Positions 34,097 through 41,849 of a DNA stretch of 64,000 nt are shown in pieces (positions within the stretch are counted from its first letter, which is position 1; each line of letters opens with the position of its first letter). This DNA is from an uncultured Spirochaetaceae bacterium (lineage in GTDB: Bacteria > Spirochaetota > Spirochaetia > Sphaerochaetales > Sphaerochaetaceae). The position numbers and the translations under genes are program-made. The notes beneath the pieces were generated by a model. That model was not told the origin of the DNA. It saw only the letters and a program-made list of their open reading frames with translations, and ran no database searches. The stretch lies in the NCBI GenBank assembly GCA_944390725.1, contig CALXQU010000007.1, positions 45,005-109,004 on the forward strand. The letters are read 5' to 3'.

Positions 34097-34100
34097 TGTG

Positions 34101-34106
34101 TAAGAT
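34101..34106 (+). promoter_or_regulatory. -10 box of the disrupted ATPase gene
   Basis: TAAGAT ends six bases before the ATG at 34113, the same leaderless geometry as several other genes here. Confidence 0.45.
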
Positions 34107-34112
34107 ATTCAT

Positions 34113-34167
34113 ATGAAGATAAACAGGCCTGAATATATGGATGTGATGCTTGGCCTTCTTGATGTGC
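34113..34167 (+). pseudogene. 5' fragment of AAA_14/DUF4143 ATPase gene
   Basis: These 55 bases encode MKINRPEYMDVMLGLLDV plus one base of the next codon. That is the typical N-terminus of AAA_14/DUF4143 ATPases (xINRPEYLxxL...). The frame then runs into the IS21 relic and stops. The rest of the gene resumes at 34987; joining 34113-34167 to 34987-36131 gives an uninterrupted 399-residue protein (...GLLDVPLIKIINGVRQ...). Confidence 0.85.
34162..34167 (+). repeat. Left target-site duplication
   Basis: ATGTGC, repeated exactly at 34981-34986 on the other side of the IS21 relic. Confidence 0.8.
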
Positions 34168-34209
34168 TGATTATTCGCTCGTAAAAGCACCAGTGCTCAC
34201 GAAATGAGC

Positions 34210-34833
34210 ACCGATGCCGATACGCACTTAAGCACCACTTCTTAGGATTCTGCTTTGCGAGGTAGTTTCTTATGTTGAAGTCATTGAATCCTATGAGCAG
34301 GCTGTCATAGATGAACTTGTCCGTGGTGCTTTCCGGCTTCACGGGAGTACCCATTCTAGTCACCCACTCGGAAGGGCTGTACTGTGAGCAGAAAATCGTT
34401 GGATGCACATCCCCCCCCCCGTTCGACAAGCTCGAACATGAAGCTGATATTCCTGGTCGCTCGGCACATCCTTCAGCCATTCATCGATGATGAGTACATC
34501 ATAGCGGGAGAAGCGCCTGAGAAAACGCATTCTTGCACTGTGGTCAGCCAGCTCCTTGTATGAGCTCATCAGGTCGGGGAATCTTATGTACTTCGTCTTG
34601 TACAGATGTCTGCAGGCCGCCTTGCCGATCACGCATGCAGCGAATGACTTGCCACAGCCTGTAGGGCCGTACAGGACGATGTTCTTGCAGGTCTGGACGA
34701 AGACGCACGACGAGATGTTGATGAGCATGGATCGGTCAAGCTCCCGTTCCGGGAGGAAGAGCATCGAAGACAGATCCGCATGAGGATACTTGAACTTTGC
34801 GCTTTTCGATAGGGTCCTGATTCTAGGACATTG
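34210..34833 (-). pseudogene. istB (IS21 helper ATPase), truncated and frameshifted
   Basis: Homology to IstB is plain in pieces: KSAKFKYPHADLSS, the Walker A YGPTGCGKSFAACVIGKAA, the Walker B DVLIIDEWLKDVPSDQ, and TIFCSQYSPSEWVTRMG near the C-terminus. The first ~100 residues are absent (a TAG stands at 34834-34836 in frame). One frameshift is near 34445-34458 and another at a run of ten G residues on the coding strand (34411-34420). No functional protein is expected. Confidence 0.85.
34411..34420. repeat. Homopolymer of ten C (G on the coding strand)
   Basis: A C10 tract inside the istB remnant at the exact point of a reading-frame change. It may be a slippage site or a sequencing error. 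Confidence 0.8.
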
Positions 34834-34980
34834 CTATGGCCTTCATTCTTAGGCCTCAAGGCACAAAGAGGTGCTGATGGATATTCAGATGGTGCTCTTT
34901 CGTGGATTCTGACCGGTGCTCATCCATCCATCGGTGGTGCTCAAGTGCGGATTACTGGTGCTTTTAAGCTGGAATATTCA

Positions 34981-34986
34981 ATGTGC
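34981..34986 (+). repeat. Right target-site duplication
   Basis: ATGTGC, the copy of 34162-34167; the IS21 relic lies between. Confidence 0.8.
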
Positions 34987-36131
34987 CCCTTATAAAGATA
35001 ATCAACGGGGTCAGGCAATCCGGGAAATCCACGCTGCTGTCGCTTCTTGCCGCGGAGCTGGAAAAGCGGGGCATCCCTGAAGGGCAGATTATCTATAGGA
35101 GATATACTGCCTTGGGGAGTCCTGGGGTATATGATGCCGTTTCCATGTATGATGATCTCAGGGCCAGGACCGAAGGGAAAGGACGCTGCTATCTCCTTCT
35201 GGATGAGGTCCAGGAGGTTGATGGATGGGAGAAGGCTGTCAATTCCCTCTTTGAGGATGATGGGCATTGCCTTTATATCACAGGCTCCAGTTCCAAGCTT
35301 CTTGCAGATGAATTCTCGACATATATCTCAGGACGGTATGTGGAGATACCTGTCTACCCGCTGTCATTCGATGAGTTCCGGGCATTCAGAAAGGATGCAG
35401 GGGTCGAAGCCTATGATATCGGCAGCTATATCGAATACGGAGGCTTTCCTGTAATCTCTACCGGGGATTTCGACAGTGAGACAGCTTATCAGATAATATA
35501 CGGGATATATTCCTCTATCATCATCAGGGACATCCAGAGAAGGCATAAAGTGACGAATCTAGACCTCTTCAGCAGAGTCGTCGATTTCATGCTGGACAAT
35601 ATGGGGAAGACCTTCTCAGGCGCCTCGGTCGTGAGGTTCCTCAAGGGGCAGGGCCGCACCCAGTGTGTCGAACAGGTGTACGATTATATAAGGTGGCTGG
35701 AGGAAGCGTTCGTGGTATTCCGCTGCCAGCGGTACGACTTGCGTGGCAAGGAGATCCTTGCAACACAGGAGAAATACTATCTTGCAGATCATTCCCTCCT
35801 GTATGGCCTGAAAGGATTCCATGGTACGGATACGGCGGCAGTCATCGAGAACATCGTATATCTCGAGCTCCGGAGACGTGGCTATAAGGTGTATGTCGGC
35901 AAGCTGTACGACAAGGAAATCGATTTCGTAGCCGATAAGGATAAGGGAAAGGAGAGGCTGTATGTGCAGGTCTGCAGGACAATGCCCTCCGCTTCCGATA
36001 GGGAGGTGGCCAACCTCAGGTCGATAAGGGATAGCTATCCGAAGGTCGTGGTCACTCTGGACAGGTATGGTTCGGATAATCTTGATGGGATACGGATCAT
36101 CCCGCTGGAAAGATTCCTGCTGGAGGCTTGA
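34983..36131 (+). pseudogene. AAA_14/DUF4143 ATPase gene, 5' end separated by IS21 relic
   Basis: The remaining frame encodes ~382 residues. Walker A is NGVRQSGKSTLL directly at its start, Walker B is CYLLLDEVQEVDGWE, the sensor-like ITGSSSKLL follows, and the C-terminal DUF4143 domain (EIDFVADKDKGKERLYVQV) resembles a PD-(D/E)XK nuclease fold. A GTG at 34983 could restart translation and lose only 17 residues, but there is no ribosome binding site. The family is patchily distributed and of unknown role. I treat it as disrupted; a shortened active protein cannot be excluded. Confidence 0.8.
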
Positions 36132-36198
36132 ACCTGCGGGATGCAGATGGCGGATCTGCTTGCGTGAAGGCATGCCATCTGCTTTCCGGCTGCATGAT

Positions 36199-36726
36199 TC
36201 AGCTGATGATCCCTATTCCGATGTATGGCGTGACATGGTACGGCATCATCCCCTCGTCCGAGAAGCTGAAGTTCCCCAGGTCGAATCCGAAGTATCCGAA
36301 ATAATATCCTCCCTTGATTCCTCCGGAGAGGAACAGCAGGTCGTTGAATCTCCATCTGATGCCGATATCAGCAAGGATCCCTACGCCAAGCGCGGTCCTG
36401 AGCGTATCGCCGCTGCTGTCGAATCCGAAAGGTATATCCAGGGCTGCCCCCATCTGGAGCAGGAGATCGTGTCCCAGCCGGATGGAGAAGCCGGGACCGG
36501 CGAATATGCCCACCATTCCGGAGGGCGCGGAGCCTGGCAATGCCCCGCGTCCATAGAATCCTGCATATGCATGGAATGGCTCCGTTGCTGAATATACCAG
36601 GTCTCCGCCGAGGAAATGGCCATTCCCATAGCTATACGAGAAATCAAGGGAAAAAAGGTTGTCTGCCGATACAGGGAAAGCCAGGATCAGACAGAGCAGG
36701 ATAGCTATTAAGGAACGCTTGGCCAT
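36199..36726 (-). CDS. Exported outer-membrane beta-barrel-like protein
   Basis: A 175-residue protein with signal peptide MAKRSLIAILLCLILAFPVSA, then glycine- and aromatic-rich alternating strands (FSLDFSYSYGNGHFLGGDL, GGIKGGYYFGYFGFDLG) and the ending GIGIIS. It fits a small outer-membrane barrel like the one at 26463. AAGGAAGGAGG lies seven bases before the ATG at 36726. Function unknown. Confidence 0.75.
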   Translation of the reverse strand: MAKRSLIAILLCLILAFPVSADNLFSLDFSYSYGNGHFLGGDLVYSATEPFHAYAGFYGRGALPGSAPSGMVGIFAGPGFSIRLGHDLLLQMGAALDIPFGFDSSGDTLRTALGVGILADIGIRWRFNDLLFLSGGIKGGYYFGYFGFDLGNFSFSDEGMMPYHVTPYIGIGIIS

Positions 36727-36756
36727 GGGGAACCTCCTTCCTTGGGGGAATCTCTC

Positions 36757-37086
36757 TCAGAACTTCTCAGCCTTGTCTATATCGACAATGAATACGACGC
36801 ATCCGCCAGCAGGGACCTCGACCATGTTGGCGCCTGCAGGATTGAATATCCTCATATCACCTCCGGATACGGGGCTCAGCTGCATGCGGTGGCCGGCATG
36901 CTTCTTGAGGATTGCAATCACTGCGTCGACCTTGGCATTGTCGGTACCGATCAGGAGCGTGGTGTTCTTCGCCTTGAGGAATCCGCCCGTCGTGGAGAGC
37001 TTCGTCACGAAGAATCCTTCCTTGTTCAGGCTCTGTACGGTATCTGCTTCGTCGGCAGTCTGGATGATTGCAAGTATAAGCTTCAT
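36757..37086 (-). CDS. Cyclic-di-AMP receptor (PstA/DarA family)
   Basis: A 109-residue PII-like protein (DUF970) that binds cyclic-di-AMP. The binding loop pattern GFFVTKLSTTGGFLKAKNTTLLIG near residues 24-47 matches the family: the Thr/Ser-rich and GGFL elements contact the nucleotide. The start ATG 37086 follows GGGAGA. It sits 30 bases before the barrel gene and is divergent from glutamine synthetase. Its effector target is unknown. Confidence 0.92.
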   Translation of the reverse strand: MKLILAIIQTADEADTVQSLNKEGFFVTKLSTTGGFLKAKNTTLLIGTDNAKVDAVIAILKKHAGHRMQLSPVSGGDMRIFNPAGANMVEVPAGGCVVFIVDIDKAEKF

Positions 37087-37172
37087 ATTTTCTCCCTTTA
37101 TTCTGTGATTGTACCATCAAATATCATCAGCTGTATATCGAAAAATGGTAGCGATGGCGATACATATCTCTG

Positions 37173-37202
37173 TTGACTTGGCTTTTCCAAACTCGCTACA
37201 AA
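37173..37202 (+). promoter_or_regulatory. glnN promoter
   Basis: TTGACT (37173-37178) and TACAAA (37197-37202) are 18 bases apart, 27 bases upstream of the ATG. Confidence 0.5.
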
Positions 37203-37229
37203 GAGATAAGCGCTCGTCTGGAGGTGGTT

Positions 37230-39317
37230 ATGGAAACAGTCGCTGATTACTTCGGTTCGCTTGTCTTCAATGACGAGGTCATGAAGGAACGGCTTCCCAA
37301 GGATATATACAGGGCCCTGAAACGGACCATAGAGGAGGGTAAGGACCTCTCCATCGAGGTGGCCAATTCCGTAGCCAATGCCATGAAGAACTGGGCTGTG
37401 GAGAAGGGCTGCACGCACTATACGCACTGGTTCCAGCCGATGACGGGAATCACGGCGGAGAAGCATGATGCCTTCATAGCGCCTGCCGAGGGCGGCAGGG
37501 TGCTTCTGGAGTTCTCCGGCAAGGAGCTGATAAAAGGCGAGCCTGACGCATCATCGTTTCCTTCCGGGGGGATCAGGGCAACGTTTGAAGCCAGGGGATA
37601 TACCGCATGGGACCCGACAAGCTATGCCTTCATCAAGGATGGCACCCTCTGCATCCCCACCGCCTTCTGCTCGTACTCAGGGGAGGTCCTCGATAAGAAG
37701 ACCCCTCTCCTCAGGAGCATGGAAGCCGTGTCTAACGCGGCGGTCTCGATCCTGCGCCTCTTCGGCAAGGATGCGAAGCGCGTCATCACTACGGTAGGGG
37801 CAGAGCAGGAGTACTTCCTGATAGACAAGGCCGATTATGCGAAGCGCAAGGACCTGATCTACTGCGGCAGGACGCTCCTCGGCGCGCGTGCGCCTAAGGG
37901 GCAGGAGCTTGAGGACCATTACTTCGGTGCGCTCAAGACCCGTGTCTCAGAGTACATGAAGGACCTGGACAAGGAGCTGTGGAAGCTCGGCATCTATGCC
38001 AAGACATCCCATAACGAGGTGGCTCCCTGCCAGCATGAGCTTGCCCCTGTCTATACGACGACGAATATCGCGGTCGACAACAACCAGCTTGTCATGGAGC
38101 TGATGAAGAAGGTGGCTGAGCGCCATGGATTCGCCTGCCTGCTGCACGAGAAGCCCTTTGCCGGCGTGAACGGCTCGGGCAAGCATAACAACTGGGCCCT
38201 CAGCACCGATACCGGCAAGAACCTCTTCGATGCGGGGGACAGCCCCAGCGACAACCTCCTCTTCCTCCTCCTGATCGTAGCGGTGATCAAGGCCGTCGAT
38301 GAGTACCAGGACCTCCTGCGCGTGTCAGTCGCATCGGCAGGCAATGACCATAGGCTCGGTGCCAATGAGGCGCCTCCCGCCATAGTCTCAGTGTTCCTCG
38401 GGGAGGACCTTTCGGAGATACTCGACAGCATCGCTGACGGGAAGAAGGCCTCCGGCAAATCGAAGGAGAAGATGCAGCTTGGCGCCCATGTCCTCCCTGC
38501 TATCCCCAAGGATACGACAGACAGGAACAGGACAAGCCCGTTCGCCTTCACAGGCAACAAGTTCGAGTTCAGGATGCTCGGCTCCTCGTTCTCCGTGGCC
38601 GATCCGAATATCGTGCTCAATACGATAGTCGCGAAGGAGCTCTCCGAGTTCCATGATGCCCTGGAAGGCGCCGCGGATTTCAGCCAGGCGGTCCTCTCTC
38701 TGATCCGCGATACCTACATAAAGCACAGGAAGATTGTCTTCAACGGGAACAACTACAGCCAGGAATGGGTAGAGGAGGCGAAGAGAAGGGGGCTGCTGAA
38801 CCTGGCTTCCTCCCCCGATGCCTTCGATACGTTCACTGCGCCGAAGAACATAGAGCTTTTCTCCAGCTTCGGCATCTATAACTCGATTGAGATGCATTCG
38901 CGCTACGAGATACTCCATGAGGCATATTCCAAGACGGTGAGGATTGAGGCCCTTACGATGATCGATATGGTCAATAAGCAGATTCTCCCTGCCGTCATGT
39001 CGTATGCTGCGGATATCGCGGAAGGGATCAACCAGAAGAGGGCCGCGCTTCCGGATATCCCGTATGATGCGGAAACGGAGCGCCTTGCGCAGATCGAATC
39101 GCTGGTCTCCTGCCTGTACAGGGCCGTAAAAGGACTCGATGAGGCCGTGACGGCAGGTTCAGGGATGGAAGGGGCATCGCTTTCGCATTATTCCTGCAAT
39201 GCCATCCTCCCTGCCATGGCAGAGGTCAGGAAGCATGCCGACGCGCTTGAGCTCATCGTGGGGCAGAGATACTGGCCCTATCCTACGTATGGGGAGATGC
39301 TTTACTACGTAGACTGA
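37230..39317 (+). CDS. glnN: Glutamine synthetase type III
   Basis: Makes glutamine from glutamate, ammonia and ATP. At 695 residues it has the length of GSIII (GlnN), not the ~450-residue GSI. Metal- and substrate-site sequences are visible: TTVGAEQEYFLID, KTSHNEVAPCQHELAP, EKPFAGVNGSGKHNNWALSTD and NRTSPFAFTGNKFEFRMLGSS. The chosen ATG 37230 follows GGAGG by five bases. The gene is divergent from the c-di-AMP receptor and is probably the cell's main ammonia-assimilating enzyme. Confidence 0.95.
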   Translation: METVADYFGSLVFNDEVMKERLPKDIYRALKRTIEEGKDLSIEVANSVANAMKNWAVEKGCTHYTHWFQPMTGITAEKHDAFIAPAEGGRVLLEFSGKELIKGEPDASSFPSGGIRATFEARGYTAWDPTSYAFIKDGTLCIPTAFCSYSGEVLDKKTPLLRSMEAVSNAAVSILRLFGKDAKRVITTVGAEQEYFLIDKADYAKRKDLIYCGRTLLGARAPKGQELEDHYFGALKTRVSEYMKDLDKELWKLGIYAKTSHNEVAPCQHELAPVYTTTNIAVDNNQLVMELMKKVAERHGFACLLHEKPFAGVNGSGKHNNWALSTDTGKNLFDAGDSPSDNLLFLLLIVAVIKAVDEYQDLLRVSVASAGNDHRLGANEAPPAIVSVFLGEDLSEILDSIADGKKASGKSKEKMQLGAHVLPAIPKDTTDRNRTSPFAFTGNKFEFRMLGSSFSVADPNIVLNTIVAKELSEFHDALEGAADFSQAVLSLIRDTYIKHRKIVFNGNNYSQEWVEEAKRRGLLNLASSPDAFDTFTAPKNIELFSSFGIYNSIEMHSRYEILHEAYSKTVRIEALTMIDMVNKQILPAVMSYAADIAEGINQKRAALPDIPYDAETERLAQIESLVSCLYRAVKGLDEAVTAGSGMEGASLSHYSCNAILPAMAEVRKHADALELIVGQRYWPYPTYGEMLYYVD

Positions 39318-39337
39318 TGATGCATCAGGCAAAAGGA

Positions 39338-39358
39338 AGAGGCCCGTGCAGGGCCTCT
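39338..39358. terminator. Bidirectional terminator between glnN and rubredoxin
   Basis: AGAGGCCC (39338-39345) pairs with GGGCCTCT (39351-39358) with a 5-base loop, between converging genes. Confidence 0.7.
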
Positions 39359-39363
39359 CTCAT

Positions 39364-39519
39364 TCACTCGGCGGAGAACTCTTCCTTTCCCGCGCCGCAA
39401 AGCGGGCATACCCAGTCGGCAGGTACATCCTCCCACTTCGTTCCCGGAGCGATTCCGTTGTCCGGATCGCCGGCCGCTTCATCGTATACATAACCGCAGA
39501 GATTGCAAACGTACTTCAT
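39364..39519 (-). CDS. Rubredoxin
   Basis: A 51-residue electron carrier with one iron held by four cysteines. The complement encodes [17 protein letters not shown] at the start and [14 protein letters not shown] near the end, so both CxxC pairs (residues 5 and 8, and 38 and 41) are present. The start ATG 39519 follows AAGGAGC. In anaerobes rubredoxin passes electrons to oxygen or superoxide detoxifying enzymes. The gene is small and easily missed. Confidence 0.95.
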   Translation of the reverse strand: MKYVCNLCGYVYDEAAGDPDNGIAPGTKWEDVPADWVCPLCGAGKEEFSAE

Positions 39520-39617
39520 AGCTGCTCCTTACTGATAATTGTTATTGATAAGTTAGCCCCATTCAGCCAGAAAGTCAACAAATATCGACTATGCCGGGTA
39601 CGGATACCCGGCTGGTG

Positions 39618-40931
39618 TCAGATGGAGAGGAAGGCCTTATAGCATCTGTATGCCGATATGACATCAGCTGCGGCCGTAATCTCCCATGGCGCATGCATGC
39701 TCATCACGGATACGCCGCAGTCGATGACTTCCATGCCATAGTATGCGGAATACTTTGCGATCGTGCCGCCTCCGCCGACATCCACCTTGGACATCTCCGC
39801 AGCCTGGTATCTCACCTTGCCGTCATCCATGGCCTTCCTGAGCTTCGCGATGAACTCGGCATTCGCTTCCGATGCGCCGCTCTTGCCCCGGCCTCCTGTG
39901 TATCTGTTGAATACGACGCCGCGGCCGAGGAATGAGGAGTTCTTCTTGTCGAAGAGCGCCTGGTTGAGCGGGTCGAATGCCGAATTCACATCGCTGGAGA
40001 GCATATATGAATGACGCATCATCCTCCTGAGCCTGAGCCCGTCATAGCCTTCCATCTTGTCGAGGAGCTCCGCGGCTGCGTTCTCGAAGAACGTGCTGTC
40101 CATGCCCGTGTTGCCGCAGGATCCGATCTCCTCCTTATCGACGAGGATGCAGCAGAGCGTCCTTTCCTGCGGTTCTGCCTCAAGGAAGGCGGAGAGCGAT
40201 GCGAATGCGCATACCCTGTCATCCTGCCCATAGGCAAGGATCATCGAGTTGTCCAGGCCCATGCCCTTCGACCTGCCTGCAGGTACGGCTTCCAGCTCGG
40301 CGGAGAAGAAATCATCCTCCTCGATGCCGTATCTCTCGCGCAGGACCGAGATGATCGCGTTCTTGGCTGCATCCTTCTCCTCGGTGTCGCAGCTGCCGAG
40401 GCCAACCATGATGTCGAGGTCCTCGCCGGTGATGAATTCGGAAGCGGTCTTCTTCATCTGCTCCTGCGCGATATGCGGCAGCAAGTCGGAGATGCAGAGG
40501 GTGTTCTCGTCATCTTCCCCGATCTCGACGTCGATGACGGTGCCATCCTTCTTCACGACGATGCCATGGAGCGCAAGCGGGAGCGTCACCCACTGGTACT
40601 TCTTGATGCCTCCATAGTAGACGGTGTCGAGATAGACTATGCCGTCGCTCTCATAGAGCGGCTTCATCTTTATGTCCAGCCTGGGTGAGTCGATGTGCGC
40701 GCCGAGGATGTTCATGCCATCCTCCGCCTTGCCGCTGCCGACGATGAAGAGGGCTATCGACTTGCCATCCTGGAGATAGTAGAGCCTGTCGCCGGCCTTT
40801 GCCCTGCCGGCCGTGCTGATGTCCCTGAAGCCGCAGGCCTCAGCCTTCGATATGATCTGCCTGATGCATTCCCTCTCGGTCTTGCCGTTATCCAGGAATG
40901 CCCTGTATGCGGAAATGAGCTTTTCTTCCAT
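39618..40931 (-). CDS. M18 family aminopeptidase
   Basis: A 437-residue cytoplasmic zinc aminopeptidase that removes N-terminal (often acidic) residues. M18 motifs are visible: GAHIDSPRLDIK with the first metal ligands near residue 85, VDKEEIGSCGNTG, VVFNRYTGGRGKSGASEAN, and the terminal SMHAPWEITAAAD histidine. ATG 40931 has TATCTT ending seven bases upstream and no ribosome binding site. It is divergent from the membrane protein at 40992. Confidence 0.92.
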   Translation of the reverse strand: MEEKLISAYRAFLDNGKTERECIRQIISKAEACGFRDISTAGRAKAGDRLYYLQDGKSIALFIVGSGKAEDGMNILGAHIDSPRLDIKMKPLYESDGIVYLDTVYYGGIKKYQWVTLPLALHGIVVKKDGTVIDVEIGEDDENTLCISDLLPHIAQEQMKKTASEFITGEDLDIMVGLGSCDTEEKDAAKNAIISVLRERYGIEEDDFFSAELEAVPAGRSKGMGLDNSMILAYGQDDRVCAFASLSAFLEAEPQERTLCCILVDKEEIGSCGNTGMDSTFFENAAAELLDKMEGYDGLRLRRMMRHSYMLSSDVNSAFDPLNQALFDKKNSSFLGRGVVFNRYTGGRGKSGASEANAEFIAKLRKAMDDGKVRYQAAEMSKVDVGGGGTIAKYSAYYGMEVIDCGVSVMSMHAPWEITAAADVISAYRCYKAFLSI

Positions 40932-40938
40932 AAGAAGA

Positions 40939-40944
40939 AAGATA
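40939..40944 (-). promoter_or_regulatory. -10 box of the leaderless aminopeptidase gene
   Basis: On the complement TATCTT is followed by seven bases and the start ATG. Confidence 0.5.
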
Positions 40945-40979
40945 GCCCGATAATGGACGATTGGCCAGACCGGATATGC

Positions 40980-40985
40980 TATACT
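40980..40985 (+). promoter_or_regulatory. -10 box of a leaderless membrane-protein gene
   Basis: TATACT ends six bases before ATG 40992. It is 36 bases from the -10 of the divergent aminopeptidase gene. Confidence 0.55.
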
Positions 40986-40991
40986 GACCCC

Positions 40992-41819
40992 ATGTCTAAG
41001 CGGAAAAGGACGCGGGTCCATAGGATTTCCCTGAAGGAGCAGATCCGGCTGAAGCCGGGGATGTTCATCCTCTACCTCCTCATCAGGCTGTCTGTCGTGC
41101 TTGTGCTTGTCGCGCAGGCCTTCAACCATGACTGGGTCAACGTAGGGTACTGCATACTCACGCTGTTCCTGCTGACGATACCTTCATTCATAGAGAATAA
41201 CTGGCATATCGATATCCCTGATACGCTGGAGGTCATCGTCATACTCTTCATTTATGCTGCCGAGATCCTGGGGGAGATACGCTCGTACTATATACATGTA
41301 CCTGCCTGGGATACCGCGCTGCATACGATTACGGGCTTCCTTGCGGCCGCAGTCGGCTTCTCCCTTGTCGATATCGTGAACAGGAATGAGAATACGAAGC
41401 TCTTCCTTTCCCCGCTGTATGTCGCGATAGCCGCCTTCGCGTTCTCGATGACCGTCGGGGTGCTCTGGGAGTTCTTCGAGTTCTCATGCGACTGCTTCCT
41501 CGGCATGGATACGCAGAAGGATACCGTCATCCATACCATCAACTCGGTCTACCTCGATCCGACCATGAGCAATAGGCCAGTCAGCATAAGGGATATATCA
41601 TCGACTGCCGTCAATGGCATCGACCTTGGCATAGATGGCTATCTGGATATAGGGCTCTATGACACCATGAAGGACCTCTTCGTCAACTTCATCGGCGCCC
41701 TGGTGTTCTCTATCATCGGGTTCTTCTATCTCAAGAACAGCTCGCATGGACGCTTCGCCAAGCGCTTCATACCGACGCTCATGGCCGAGAAGCAGAAGGA
41801 AGCGGAAAAGCAGGGATAA
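40992..41819 (+). CDS. YjdF/DUF2238-like polytopic membrane protein
   Basis: A 275-residue inner-membrane protein with about seven hydrophobic segments. The segments AWDTALHTITGFLAAAVGFSL and MTVGVLWEFFEFSCD, with conserved His, Trp and Glu in the membrane, match the YjdF-like/DUF2238 family of unknown function. The start follows a -10 box by six bases without a ribosome binding site. The N- and C-termini are strongly basic and charged (MSKRKRTRVHR, EKQKEAEKQ). Confidence 0.75.
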   Translation: MSKRKRTRVHRISLKEQIRLKPGMFILYLLIRLSVVLVLVAQAFNHDWVNVGYCILTLFLLTIPSFIENNWHIDIPDTLEVIVILFIYAAEILGEIRSYYIHVPAWDTALHTITGFLAAAVGFSLVDIVNRNENTKLFLSPLYVAIAAFAFSMTVGVLWEFFEFSCDCFLGMDTQKDTVIHTINSVYLDPTMSNRPVSIRDISSTAVNGIDLGIDGYLDIGLYDTMKDLFVNFIGALVFSIIGFFYLKNSSHGRFAKRFIPTLMAEKQKEAEKQG

Positions 41820-41824
41820 TCAAA

Positions 41825-41843
41825 GGGCCCCGTCGTGGGGCCC
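41825..41843. terminator. Bidirectional terminator between membrane-protein gene and metK
   Basis: GGGCCCC (41825-41831) pairs with GGGGCCC (41837-41843) around GTCGT, between converging genes. Confidence 0.65.
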
Positions 41844-41849
41844 TCCGCA

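Larger units (their letters stand above)
34168..34980 (-). mobile_element. IS21-family relic (813 bp) with terminal inverted repeats
   Basis: The element begins TGATTATTC and ends GAATATTCA. The two ends share TAAAAGCACCAGT (34182-34194 and, inverted, 34954-34966), and a further GAGCACC lies 11 bases inside each. More inward AGCACC/GGTGCT copies follow at both ends, the multiple-repeat ends typical of IS21. It is flanked by the 6-bp duplication ATGTGC. Inside is only a broken istB; istA is missing, so it is an internally deleted, non-autonomous copy. Confidence 0.85.

Noticed and set aside
33877..34116. Short frame after the tnpB element
   Set aside because: AT-rich low-complexity translation with no homology; the real coding start nearby is ATG 34113 in another frame.
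34883..34980. Reading the GGTGCT repeats as a possible CRISPR or iteron array
   Set aside because: The copies are irregularly spaced, mirror those at 34182-34240, and are explained as IS21 end repeats. No CRISPR array or cas gene is seen in the window.
40011..40688. 225-codon frame antisense to the M18 aminopeptidase
   Set aside because: Contained in a clear gene on the other strand.
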